From Blautia luti (lineage in GTDB: Bacteria; Bacillota; Clostridia; Lachnospirales; Lachnospiraceae), in assembly GCF_033096465.1 (NCBI RefSeq), contig NZ_AP028156.1:1446501-1510500 (forward strand): DNA of 64,000 nucleotides, given 5' to 3'. The position numbers and the translations under genes are program-made. The notes beneath the pieces are model-generated. The model was not told where the DNA came from. It worked only from the letters and a program-made list of their open reading frames with translations, and ran no database searches. Position 1 is the stretch's first letter. Every line of letters starts with the position of its first letter. This document shows positions 44,191-51,633 of this stretch, piece after piece.

Positions 44191-44676
44191 ATGGCAACAA
44201 AAACAACGGCAAAAAAAGCAGAACCTACTACATCCACTGCGAAGACAACCAAAGTTAAAGAGGCTCCTGCAAAGACTGTAGCTGCGTCAACAGACGAAAC
44301 TGCAAAGAAGGAGACAGCAGTAAAGGAAGCCGCTGAAACAGTAAAACCGGCAGAAAAGAAAGCCACAGAAACTGAGAAACCGGCTGAGAAGAAAACCGCT
44401 GTCAGAAAAACAAGGACAACAAAGAAAACAGCTGAAAAGAAAACTGCCACAACCAGAAGAACAACAAAGAAGGAAGCATCTGCTGAAATCTATGTACAGT
44501 TCCTGGGAAGGGAAATATATGCAAAAGATGTACTGGAGAACGTAAAGAAGATCTGGACAGACGAAATGGGTAAAAAAGCAGGTGATCTTAAAGACGTAAA
44601 AATATACATCAAACCGGAAGAAAATAAAGCATATTATGTGATCAACGGTGACGTAACAGGTGCTGTTGCATTATAA
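44191..44676 (+). CDS. DUF6465-type protein with long basic Lys/Ala/Thr-rich tail
   Basis: 161 residues. Residues 1-95 are low-complexity K/A/T/E repeats ([31 protein letters not shown]) like histone H1 tails; about 95-161 form a compact domain ([40 protein letters not shown]). The C-terminal domain is common in Lachnospiraceae; its function is unknown. The basic tail suggests binding to nucleic acid or another polyanion. AAGGAGG before ATG. Confidence 0.8.
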   Translation: MATKTTAKKAEPTTSTAKTTKVKEAPAKTVAASTDETAKKETAVKEAAETVKPAEKKATETEKPAEKKTAVRKTRTTKKTAEKKTATTRRTTKKEASAEIYVQFLGREIYAKDVLENVKKIWTDEMGKKAGDLKDVKIYIKPEENKAYYVINGDVTGAVAL

Positions 44677-44691
44677 AAATCTGCTGTATGA

Positions 44692-44730
44692 AGCTCAGAA
44701 GGCCTTCGAAAGGTCATCTGGGCTTTTTTT
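44692..44730 (+). terminator. Terminator after the DUF6465-type gene
   Basis: A 15-bp stem with one mismatch (AGCTCAGAAGGCCTT with AAGGTCATCTGGGCT) is followed by seven T. Confidence 0.9.
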
Positions 44731-44763
44731 CTTTTGGGTAAGATCCTGTGAAGATACCGTAAC

Positions 44764-44792
44764 ATTTTACCAGTTAATCGGTAGATTTTACC
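44764..44792. promoter_or_regulatory. Direct repeats ATTTTACC, 21-bp period, upstream of the microcompartment trio
   Basis: ATTTTACC at 44764-44771 and at 44785-44792 are spaced two helical turns apart and abut the -35 at 44793. This geometry fits a dimeric activator binding one face of the DNA. Confidence 0.4.
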
Positions 44793-44821
44793 TTGACAGG
44801 AAATGGCAGGGATAGTACGAT
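44793..44821 (+). promoter_or_regulatory. Sigma-A promoter of the microcompartment trio
   Basis: Consensus TTGACA (44793-44798), 17-base spacer, TACGAT (44816-44821), about 90 bases before the first shell gene. Confidence 0.6.
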
Positions 44822-44909
44822 TAAAAAAAGGATCAGAATAGAGAATACTGAAAAAAGCTGCAGACGAAGGCGTTGAGCTTTTTTGCAGATTGAAAGCGAG
44901 GAAATGTAA

Positions 44910-45275
44910 ATGGCAAATGATCATGGAGAACAGATCAGAATCGTACAGGAGACAGTGGCAGGCAAAGAAATCACCTTTGCCCATGTAATGGGTGGACCGG
45001 CTCCTGTCATATATCAGAAACTTGGACTGAACCCGCAGCTGGATTACAGTTCCTCTGCGATCGGGATCATGAATATGACACCTCCGGAATCCGCAGTGAT
45101 CGCATCTGATATTGCGGTGAAGAGTGGAAATGTATATCTTGGTTTCGCAGATCGTTTCACCGGAACTCTGATCATCACCGGAGAGATTTCAGATGTAATG
45201 TCTGCTATGACTGAGGTGGTAGATTATTTCAGAGATACTCTGGGATATGTAGTATGTAAGATCACTAAGAGATAG
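44910..45275 (+). CDS. EutS/PduU-like bacterial microcompartment shell protein (first copy)
   Basis: 121 residues with a circularly permuted BMC domain: IVQETVAGKEITFAHVMGG at the N-terminus, AIGIMNMTPPESAVIASDIA in the middle and VYLGFADRFTGTLIITGEIS after it, as in EutS and PduU. These proteins form flat hexamers in the shell of ethanolamine or propanediol microcompartments. The other shell and enzyme genes are absent here. AGCGAGG precedes the ATG; the second copy starts 11 bases after the stop. Confidence 0.92.
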   Translation: MANDHGEQIRIVQETVAGKEITFAHVMGGPAPVIYQKLGLNPQLDYSSSAIGIMNMTPPESAVIASDIAVKSGNVYLGFADRFTGTLIITGEISDVMSAMTEVVDYFRDTLGYVVCKITKR

Positions 45276-45286
45276 GAAGTGTGCAG

Positions 45287-45715
45287 ATGTCCGGAATAAC
45301 AACGAAGGAGCTTCTCGAGATGGTTTTCCATGAGGACTATGAGAAGCTGAAAGGGAAAAAACTGCGTATGACACGGGTACGGGTCCCTGGAAAAGAAGTC
45401 TGCCTGGCACATGTACTTAACCCGTCTCAGGCGTGCATTTATCAGAATCTTGGACTTCATATCGGTGTGCACGAAGGGGAGGATCATACAGGGGATGCGG
45501 TAGGCATGATACGGTTTACACCATGGGAGGCAGTAGTTGTAGCTGCTGATGTGGCGATGAAAAGTGCAGATGTGCAGATCGGATTTATGGATCGATTCTG
45601 CGGGTCACTGATCCTCACAGGAGGATTGACAGAAGTACAGACAGCAGTGGAAGAAGTTGTAAGATTTTTCAGCGAGGTGCTTGGATTTAAGACCTGCGCT
45701 ATCCACAGAAGCTGA
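45287..45715 (+). CDS. EutS/PduU-like bacterial microcompartment shell protein (second copy)
   Basis: 142 residues from ATG 45287, with AGGAAG seven bases upstream; GTG 45281 is closer than usual. It has the same permuted BMC core (VGMIRFTPWEAVVVAADVAM, VQIGFMDRFCGSLILTGGLT) as its neighbour, plus an N-terminal extension (about 20 residues) and an insertion after the first strand (VHEGEDHTGD). The extension suggests a different place or partner in the shell. Confidence 0.9.
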   Translation: MSGITTKELLEMVFHEDYEKLKGKKLRMTRVRVPGKEVCLAHVLNPSQACIYQNLGLHIGVHEGEDHTGDAVGMIRFTPWEAVVVAADVAMKSADVQIGFMDRFCGSLILTGGLTEVQTAVEEVVRFFSEVLGFKTCAIHRS

Positions 45716-45738
45716 ATGAATAGACAGGTGATGGCAGT

Positions 45739-46281
45739 ATGAAAAAAATTTTTCTCATGGGCAGGAGCGAGTCCGGAAAGACTTCCCTGACCCAGGCACT
45801 TAAAGGTGAGAAACTTCATTACGTGAAGACACAGTATACAAATACCGATGATGATACCATCGATTCACCGGGAGAATATGCGGAGTCCAAACATTTCAGT
45901 GTAGGACTGGCGTGCTTTTCCTTTGAAGCAGATGTGGTAGCCATCGTTCAGGCGGCAGATGAACCGTTTAATCTTTTCGGCGCAAACTGCCACTCTTTTA
46001 TTATGCGGCCGCTGATCGGTATTATCACGAAAATCGACTCTCCTTATGCAAATATACCCATGGTGCGCCAGTGGCTGATCAATGCAGGCTGCGAGCGGAT
46101 TTTTATGATAAATAATGTGACCAGAGAGGGGATTGATGAGCTGCTGGAGTATCTGAGCGATGATCTCGAACCTATGACTCTGGAACAGGCGCAGTTTAAA
46201 CAGAGTATTGGGCTGAACGAATGGGATCCGCTGCCGGAAGGGGTGGAGTATCCGAAGGAAATTGCTTCTTTTGACAGGTAA
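45739..46281 (+). CDS. EutP/PduV-like GTPase
   Basis: 180 residues with P-loop GRSESGKTSLTQAL, a DTIDSPGEYAES segment in the switch region and the G4-type motif ITKIDSPYANI. EutP/PduV proteins are Ras-like GTPases (EutP has also been described as an acetate kinase) of microcompartment operons; PduV localises to the shell in Salmonella. It is third in the trio, 23 bases after the second shell gene. Its partner operon must be elsewhere. Confidence 0.9.
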   Translation: MKKIFLMGRSESGKTSLTQALKGEKLHYVKTQYTNTDDDTIDSPGEYAESKHFSVGLACFSFEADVVAIVQAADEPFNLFGANCHSFIMRPLIGIITKIDSPYANIPMVRQWLINAGCERIFMINNVTREGIDELLEYLSDDLEPMTLEQAQFKQSIGLNEWDPLPEGVEYPKEIASFDR

Positions 46282-46304
46282 AATAAAAAAGTGTCATTTT
46301 TTCG

Positions 46305-46333
46305 TTGCGCACTTCATAAATATCCTGTATAAT
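46305..46333 (+). promoter_or_regulatory. Sigma-A promoter of the symporter leader
   Basis: TTGCGC (46305-46310), 17-base spacer, perfect TATAAT (46328-46333). Confidence 0.6.
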
Positions 46334-46369
46334 CTTTTTATCAAGTGCAACATAAGAACAGAAAGTACA

Positions 46370-46413
46370 AAGACGTACAAATGCAGAAAATCCTGCAGAT
46401 GTGCGTCTTTTTT
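46370..46413 (+). terminator. Leader terminator, candidate attenuator, before the alanine symporter
   Basis: A 16-pair hairpin with small internal mismatches (AAGACGTACAAATGCAG with CTGCAGATGTGCGTCTT) ends in TTTTTT. It lies about 30 bases after the expected transcription start and 100 bases before the gene, so transcription could be stopped or let through. Confidence 0.65.
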
Positions 46414-46512
46414 GTATATCTGGAAGTTTTACAGTAACTTTCTGGTATAAGATTCCGGTATATGAAAAGCACTTAAAAGAATATCTGAAAGAAGAGGAAA
46501 AGGAGGAGGTCT

Positions 46513-47895
46513 ATGTTAAATGCAATTGGAAATGTGATCAATCAGATCGATGGTCTGGTCTGGGGATGGTGGATGATCATTTTGCTGCTGGGAACACATA
46601 TTTTTATGACAGTACGTACAGGGGTGATCCAGAGGAAAATTGGTACAGCGATCCGTCTGTCTGTAAAGAAGGACGCAGATGCAGAAGGTGAAGTCAGTCA
46701 GTTTGGGGCTTTGACCACAGCTCTGGCATCCACTATCGGAACCGGAAATATCATAGGAGTTGGTACTGCTATTGCGTTGGGAGGCCCGGGTGCGGTTCTG
46801 TGGTGCTGGCTTACCGGCGTTTTTGGAATCGCTACGAAATACAGCGAATCTTTGATCGCTGTGAAATATCGTGTAAAAACAAAGGACGGACGTATGCAGG
46901 GCGGCGCCATGTATGCACTGGAACGAGGCCTGAATATGAGATGGCTGGGACTGATCTTTGCATTTTTTGGCGGATTTGCTTCTTTCGGAATTGGCTGTGC
47001 AACCCAGGTGAATGCCATTGCCACTGTCTGTAATGAAAATCTGAACATTCCCCCTGCAGTGATTGGTGTTGCAGTTGCTGTTCTCACTGCTCTGGTAATT
47101 TTCGGAGGAATCCGCTCCATTGCAAATGTATGTGAGAAACTGGTTCCTTTTATGGCTGTATTTTATGTGCTGGGCTGTCTGATCATTCTGGGACTTAACT
47201 ACGACTTTATTATCCCGGCAGTAAAAACGATCTGCAGGCTGGCATTTACTCCAGGGGCAGCAGTCGGGGGACTGACAGGAAGGGGCATTATGATGGCAAT
47301 GCAGTATGGAATTGCCAGAGGACTTTTTTCCAATGAATCTGGTATGGGTTCCGCACCTATCGCAGCAGCTGCTGCACAGACAAGAAATCCAGTGCGACAG
47401 GCTCTGGTTTCCAGCACAGGAACCTTCTGGGATACAGTAGTTGTCTGTCTGATCACAGGACTGGTGCTTGTAACCAGTATTATGAAAAATCCGGCCATTG
47501 ATATGGGAAATATTACAGACGGCGGCCTGCTTACCACTCTTGCTTTCCAGCAGATCCCAGTGCTTGGACCTGTGATCCTTGTGGTAGGAATTATCTCTTT
47601 TGCCTATTCTACAGTACTTGGCTGGGCTTATTACGGAGAACGCTGCGTAGAATATTTCTGCGGAAAAAAAGGCCTGATTCCTTATCGGGTTCTGTACATC
47701 GTGGTAGCTGCCATTGCACCGGTTATTTCCCTGAATCTGGTATGGACAGTGGCAGATATCCTGAATGCACTGATGGCGGTTCCCAACCTGATCGCAGTCC
47801 TGCTGCTGTCAGACGTGATCGTAAAAGAAACGAAAAAGTACATAAATAATCTGGACGCCAGAGATGAGACGCCTATAGAGGTGGTCGATAAATAA
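46513..47895 (+). CDS. Sodium:alanine (AGCS family) symporter
   Basis: 460 residues, about ten membrane spans. AGCS features are VWGWWMIILLLGTHIFMTVR at the start, TTALASTIGTGNIIGVGTAI and RGLFSNESGMGSAPIAAAA. It imports alanine or glycine with Na+ (or H+). AGGAGG precedes the ATG. It is behind a promoter and leader terminator and before bioY, which has its own promoter. Confidence 0.96.
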   Translation: MLNAIGNVINQIDGLVWGWWMIILLLGTHIFMTVRTGVIQRKIGTAIRLSVKKDADAEGEVSQFGALTTALASTIGTGNIIGVGTAIALGGPGAVLWCWLTGVFGIATKYSESLIAVKYRVKTKDGRMQGGAMYALERGLNMRWLGLIFAFFGGFASFGIGCATQVNAIATVCNENLNIPPAVIGVAVAVLTALVIFGGIRSIANVCEKLVPFMAVFYVLGCLIILGLNYDFIIPAVKTICRLAFTPGAAVGGLTGRGIMMAMQYGIARGLFSNESGMGSAPIAAAAAQTRNPVRQALVSSTGTFWDTVVVCLITGLVLVTSIMKNPAIDMGNITDGGLLTTLAFQQIPVLGPVILVVGIISFAYSTVLGWAYYGERCVEYFCGKKGLIPYRVLYIVVAAIAPVISLNLVWTVADILNALMAVPNLIAVLLLSDVIVKETKKYINNLDARDETPIEVVDK

Positions 47896-47921
47896 AGATT
47901 TGCGACAGGATTCAGGAATGA

Positions 47922-47953
47922 TTGTAAACTTAACAATGAGCATAGGTTGACAG
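47922..47953. promoter_or_regulatory. BirA-type biotin operator overlapping the bioY promoter
   Basis: TTGTAAACT (47922-47930), a 14-base spacer and GGTTGACAG (47945-47953) match the known biotin repressor palindrome TTGTAAACC-N14-GGTTTACAA in 15 of 18 positions. It covers the -35, so BirA with biotinyl-AMP would block RNA polymerase. Confidence 0.75.
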
Positions 47954-47975
47954 TTGCTTATTTCTGTGTTATAAA
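47947..47975 (+). promoter_or_regulatory. Sigma-A promoter of bioY
   Basis: TTGACA (47947-47952), 17-base spacer, TATAAA (47970-47975), about 57 bases before the gene. Confidence 0.75.
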
Positions 47976-48031
47976 AAGAACAGTCATTTTTATATTGATG
48001 ATAATCTTTTTGGGAAAAGGAGTATAGGATC

Positions 48032-48616
48032 ATGAGTCAGTCTTATGCAAAAAGTCCTGCAGCAGAGCGCAGGTTTACAACGAAAGAAATGGTACTGGTA
48101 GGTATGTTCGCGGCAGTTCTTGCTGTTATTTCACAGATATCCCTGCCTATGCCAACAGGAGTGCCTATCACCATTCAGGTATTTGGCGTGGCACTTGTAG
48201 GTGCATCCCTTGGATCCAGGCTTGGAACTACTGCAACCTTGGTATATGTTCTTCTGGGAGCTATCGGACTTCCGATCTTTGCCAATTTTTCAGGCGGGGT
48301 CAGCAGTATTGTAGGCGTTACAGGAGGATATATCTGGGCATGGCCGATCATGGCCTGGTTGTGCGGAATTCGCCCGAAAACAGAGAATAAAACGAAGAAC
48401 CTGGTGATTTCTATTATATTTGCATTGATCGGACTGCTGATCGTTGAGACTATCGGTGGCCTGCAGTGGCATTTTGTAGGCGGTTCTATGAGTATTCCTG
48501 CAATTGCGGTATATTCCCTGACAGCTTTTATTCCGAAAGATATCATTATCACAGTACTGGCAGTACTGATCGCTGTTCCGATCAGAAAAGGAATCAACAA
48601 TGCGGGAAATCGTTAA
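48032..48616 (+). CDS. bioY: Biotin transporter BioY (ECF S-component)
   Basis: 194 residues, about six membrane spans, with MFAAVLAVISQISLPM, PITIQVFGVALVGASLG and GGVSSIVGVTGGYIWAWP, all typical of BioY. It captures biotin and works with a shared ECF energising module. The BirA-like palindrome in front supports the call. Biotin is needed by the carrier at 13818. Confidence 0.97.
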   Translation: MSQSYAKSPAAERRFTTKEMVLVGMFAAVLAVISQISLPMPTGVPITIQVFGVALVGASLGSRLGTTATLVYVLLGAIGLPIFANFSGGVSSIVGVTGGYIWAWPIMAWLCGIRPKTENKTKNLVISIIFALIGLLIVETIGGLQWHFVGGSMSIPAIAVYSLTAFIPKDIIITVLAVLIAVPIRKGINNAGNR

Positions 48617-48914
48617 GATCCATGGCATCGGACTGGATAAAGCAGGACGCTGCACCCATTATCATACAGAACTGGATGTGGCAGCACTTCTCTGCGGGAA
48701 ATGCAGAAAGTATTATGCCTGCTATGAATGCCATGATGAGATGGAAGATCATTCATTTGAAGCAACATCAGAAGCAGAACCCTGGCCGGTTCTGTGCGGA
48801 TGCTGCCGTAATAAACTGAGCCGGGAAGAATATAAAACAGGCAGCTGCCCTTACTGCCATGCACAGTTTAATCCCGGATGCAGTTTGCATGAGAACATTT
48901 ATTTTTGCAAATAG
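48600..48914 (+). CDS. CHY zinc-finger protein
   Basis: 104 residues, overlapping the end of bioY by 17 bases. Cys/His pairs CTHYHTELDVAALLC..C, YYACYECHDEMEDH, LCGCCRN and CPYCHAQFNPGC fit the CHY zinc finger, a small domain of unknown bacterial function. Co-transcription with bioY suggests biotin-regulated expression, but no biochemical link is known to me. Confidence 0.85.
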   Translation: MREIVKIHGIGLDKAGRCTHYHTELDVAALLCGKCRKYYACYECHDEMEDHSFEATSEAEPWPVLCGCCRNKLSREEYKTGSCPYCHAQFNPGCSLHENIYFCK

Positions 48915-48975
48915 AAAAACAGTGCCGCTTTATCACCTGCCACAGGCAGTTTGGCGATAAAGCAACACTGTTTTT
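48915..48975. terminator. Bidirectional terminator between the CHY gene and the SASP gene
   Basis: AAAACAGTG / CACTGTTTT with an inner GCTTTATC / GATAAAGC stem; T-rich on both ends. It serves the convergent genes on each side. Confidence 0.85.
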
Positions 48976-49014
48976 ATTTGCTTTTTTCAGTCAGAAGACT
49001 GTTTCAGATGCAGA

Positions 49015-49245
49015 TTAGTACTGCTGTCCTCCCTGGGAACCACTGGACATCTGTTTTTCCTGGGCTTCGATCATTTTCTTGACCATATATCCACCCACAG
49101 AACCATTCTGTTTGGAAGTCAGGTTACCGTTATATCCATCTGTAAGCGGTACGCCCAGCTCATTTGCAACCTCGAATTTGAAACGGTCTAAAGCACCCTT
49201 TGCTTCCGGTACAGCTGCCTGGTTAGAAGATTTTGTGTTTGACAT
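49015..49245 (-). CDS. Alpha/beta-type small acid-soluble spore protein
   Basis: 76 residues: MSNTKSSNQAAVPEAKGALD, KFEVANELGVPL (the germination protease site), YNGNLTSKQNGSVGGYMVKK and a Gln/Ser/Gly tail. Binds and protects spore DNA. GGAGG before the ATG at 49245. The upstream CATATACTA, with a TGTATT 13 bases before it, could be a forespore sigma-G promoter, but this is weak. Confidence 0.95.
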   Translation of the reverse strand: MSNTKSSNQAAVPEAKGALDRFKFEVANELGVPLTDGYNGNLTSKQNGSVGGYMVKKMIEAQEKQMSSGSQGGQQY

Positions 49246-49409
49246 ATCAATTTCCTCCTTGGTTGTTGTTTTCACTTTTATAATTGTTTCGGTGTTACAA
49301 TGCTAGTATATGAAAACACAGAAATAATACACTGGAAGTTTACGTATTCAGAGGAATTCTCTGGAAAATATTAATAAATTATGAATTTTGTATATGATTC
49401 AACTTTTAA

Positions 49410-49438
49410 TTGCACTCTATTTGTTAATTTGTTATAAT
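49410..49438 (+). promoter_or_regulatory. Sigma-A promoter of mgsA
   Basis: TTGCAC (49410-49415), 17-base spacer, TATAAT (49433-49438), 68 bases before the gene. Confidence 0.65.
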
Positions 49439-49506
49439 GTATTTCAGAATTATGAAAAGTGTGAGAATTTCATAAAATAAGATGTGAGAATCGGAGAGGA
49501 GACATT

Positions 49507-49902
49507 ATGAACTTAGGTATTATCGCACATAACAGCAAAAAAGTACTGATTGAAGATTTCTGCATTGCATATAAGAACATACTTGCTAAACATGAGGTCT
49601 ACGCCACAGGTACGACAGGACGAAGAATTGAGGAAGCGACAAGCCTTCACGTGCATAAATTTCTGGCCGGAAGCATCGGCGGAGACAAGCAGTTCATGGA
49701 GATGGTAGAGCGTCAGGATCTGGATATGGTCATTCTGTTCTACAATCCTGTTATGATCGATCCGAAAGAACCGGACATCATGAGCATTGTAAAAAGATGC
49801 GATCAGTATAATATTCCTGTAGCTACCAATATTGCTACAGCAGAACTTCTTATTTTAGGACTTGCCAGAGGAGACCTGGATTGGAGACTGAATCTGAAAT
49901 GA
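49507..49902 (+). CDS. mgsA: Methylglyoxal synthase family protein (altered active site)
   Basis: 131 residues with YATGTTGRRI (phosphate-binding), GSIGGDKQF (catalytic Asp at 60) and NIPVATNIATAELL. It would convert dihydroxyacetone phosphate to methylglyoxal. Two positions differ from the E. coli and Bacillus enzymes as I recall them: the Asp after His in the AHD motif is Asn9, and the active-site His in P-H-x-P-D is Lys87 (PKEPD). The second Asp (D90) is kept. It may be a clostridial subfamily or a changed activity. Precedes rsmD with a 4-base overlap. Confidence 0.85.
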   Translation: MNLGIIAHNSKKVLIEDFCIAYKNILAKHEVYATGTTGRRIEEATSLHVHKFLAGSIGGDKQFMEMVERQDLDMVILFYNPVMIDPKEPDIMSIVKRCDQYNIPVATNIATAELLILGLARGDLDWRLNLK

Positions 49903-50450
49903 GAGTAATAGCAGGAAAAGCAAGAAGACTGAATTTAAAAACGATTCCGGGCCTGGAAACAAGGCCTACTACGGATCGTATTAAAGAAACTCTGTTTAAT
50001 ATTTTACAGCCTGAACTTCTGGAATGCAGGTTTCTGGATCTCTTTGCAGGAAGCGGCGGGATCGGTATTGAGGCACTGAGCCGAGGGGCTGATCTGGCAG
50101 TATTTGTGGAGAAGAATCCGAAAGCTGCCGCCTGCATTAAAGAAAATCTTGCATTTACAAAACTGGCGGAAGGTGGTAAACTGCTGAACATGGACGTGCT
50201 GCAGGCACTTCGTTCTCTGGAGGGCAAGGGTGCATTTGATATCATCTTTATGGATCCGCCGTATAATAAAGAACTGGAACGTCAGGTACTGGAATATCTT
50301 CAGGACAGTACAGTGGCAGATGAGAATACGCTGATCATAGTAGAAGCAGACCTTGAAACAGACTTCAGTTATGCAGAAGGTCTGGGATATAAGCAGCTCC
50401 GTTCAAAAGAATATAAAACAAATAAGCATGTATTTCTGATGCGTGCGTAA
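49899..50450 (+). CDS. rsmD: 16S rRNA (guanine966-N2)-methyltransferase RsmD
   Basis: 183 residues from ATG 49899, overlapping the mgsA stop. MRVIAGKARRLNLK, RPTTDRIKETLFNIL, FLDLFAGSGGIGIEALSRGA and catalytic FMDPPYN are diagnostic. Followed by coaD, the order ylbH-coaD of Bacillus. Confidence 0.97.
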   Translation: MRVIAGKARRLNLKTIPGLETRPTTDRIKETLFNILQPELLECRFLDLFAGSGGIGIEALSRGADLAVFVEKNPKAAACIKENLAFTKLAEGGKLLNMDVLQALRSLEGKGAFDIIFMDPPYNKELERQVLEYLQDSTVADENTLIIVEADLETDFSYAEGLGYKQLRSKEYKTNKHVFLMRA

Positions 50451-50489
50451 TTACTATGCACTTGTGCGGAGAAAGTGAGAGAAAAACAC

Positions 50490-50984
50490 ATGAAAATAGC
50501 AGTTTATCCAGGAAGCTTTGACCCTGCCACTTACGGGCACCTTGATGTGATCAGGAGGGCAGCAGTTTCTTTTGACAAAGTCATCGTGGGCGTTTTGCAC
50601 AATTCTTCAAAAAGTCCGTTGTTTTCTGTGGAGGAACGTGTTAATATATTAGAAAAGGCGACGAAAGACATCCCGAATGTAGAAGTAAAGGCATTTGAGG
50701 GTCTTTCTGTGAATTTTGCCAGAGAAAATAAGGCTCAGGTGATCATCCGCGGGCTGCGTGCTGTTACAGATTTCGAATATGAGCTGCAGATGGCTCAGAC
50801 GAATCGTGTACTCGCGCCTGATGTGGATACGGTATTTCTGACTACAAGCCTGGAATATGCGTATCTGAGTTCCACTATTATGAAAGAAGTTGCGAACTTC
50901 GACGGAGATCTGAGTAAATTTGCACCGAAGGAAATAACTGATGCAGTTATCGAGAAGCTTCATGCGGATAAACAGAGAAAATAA
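50490..50984 (+). CDS. coaD: Phosphopantetheine adenylyltransferase
   Basis: 164 residues: [19 protein letters not shown] (nucleotidyl transferase TxGH), [19 protein letters not shown] and [11 protein letters not shown]. Fourth step of coenzyme A synthesis. ATG 50490 chosen as the first residue before the conserved strand; the in-frame frame continues 15 bases upstream. Confidence 0.98.
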   Translation: MKIAVYPGSFDPATYGHLDVIRRAAVSFDKVIVGVLHNSSKSPLFSVEERVNILEKATKDIPNVEVKAFEGLSVNFARENKAQVIIRGLRAVTDFEYELQMAQTNRVLAPDVDTVFLTTSLEYAYLSSTIMKEVANFDGDLSKFAPKEITDAVIEKLHADKQRK

Positions 50985-50996
50985 GGAGAGTGTACT

Positions 50997-51626
50997 ATGA
51001 GCAGCAGAATTGAACAGATTATCGGTGAAATCGAGGAATATGTAGAGAGCTGTAAATTCCAGCCGTTATCTACTACCAAGATTGTCGTTAATAAAGAAGA
51101 GATCGAGGAGCTCTTAAGAGAACTTCGTCTGAAAACTCCTGATGAGATCAAACGTTATCAGAAGATCATCAATAATAAAGATGCCATCCTCGAGGATGCA
51201 CAGTCCAAGGCAGACGCCCTGATCGCAGATGCACAGGCGAAGGCGCAGGAACTTGTAACACAGCACGAGATCATGCAGAAAGCATATGCACAGGCTAATG
51301 ACACCATCAATGCAGCGAACAAGCAGGCACAGGAGATCCTTGATTCTGCAACACAGGACGCTAACAGTATCCGTCTCAGCGCTATCACCTATACAGATGA
51401 TATGATGGCGAACATTGGCAATGTGCTGAACACAACATTAGATGATGCAGGTGTGAAATATAAATCCTTTATTGATGCTCTGCAGAGCTGTGTGGACGTT
51501 GTAAATCACAACCGTCAGGAACTTGCTCCGCAGACAGCACAGGCAGCAGCCATCACAGGATCTTATCATGATGATGAAGATAAGAATGTAGAGGATGACC
51601 TGTTAGATGATCTTGGAGAGAACTAA
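50997..51626 (+). CDS. Coiled-coil protein, ATPase/DivIVA-like, unassigned
   Basis: 209 residues dominated by a long Ala/Gln/Glu-rich helix (about 55-130; DAQSKADALIADAQAKAQEL, ANKQAQEILDSATQDA), between a globular N-terminal part (SRIEQIIGEIEEYVESCKF) and an acidic C-terminus (EDDLLDDLGEN). It resembles proteins annotated as V-type ATPase H/E-like or DivIVA-like in clostridia, a naming based mostly on coiled coils. I would not assign a function. Just after coaD (12 bases), AAGGAGAG upstream. Confidence 0.72.
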   Translation: MSSRIEQIIGEIEEYVESCKFQPLSTTKIVVNKEEIEELLRELRLKTPDEIKRYQKIINNKDAILEDAQSKADALIADAQAKAQELVTQHEIMQKAYAQANDTINAANKQAQEILDSATQDANSIRLSAITYTDDMMANIGNVLNTTLDDAGVKYKSFIDALQSCVDVVNHNRQELAPQTAQAAAITGSYHDDEDKNVEDDLLDDLGEN

Positions 51627-51633
51627 TTTGTTT

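Noticed and set aside
46334..46512. Glycine riboswitch before the symporter
   Set aside because: The transcribed leader before the terminator is only about 30 bases and lacks the aptamer motifs.
49260..49330. Forespore sigma-G promoter of the SASP gene
   Set aside because: CATATACTA and a TGTATT element are present but the spacing is poor; left as a note only.
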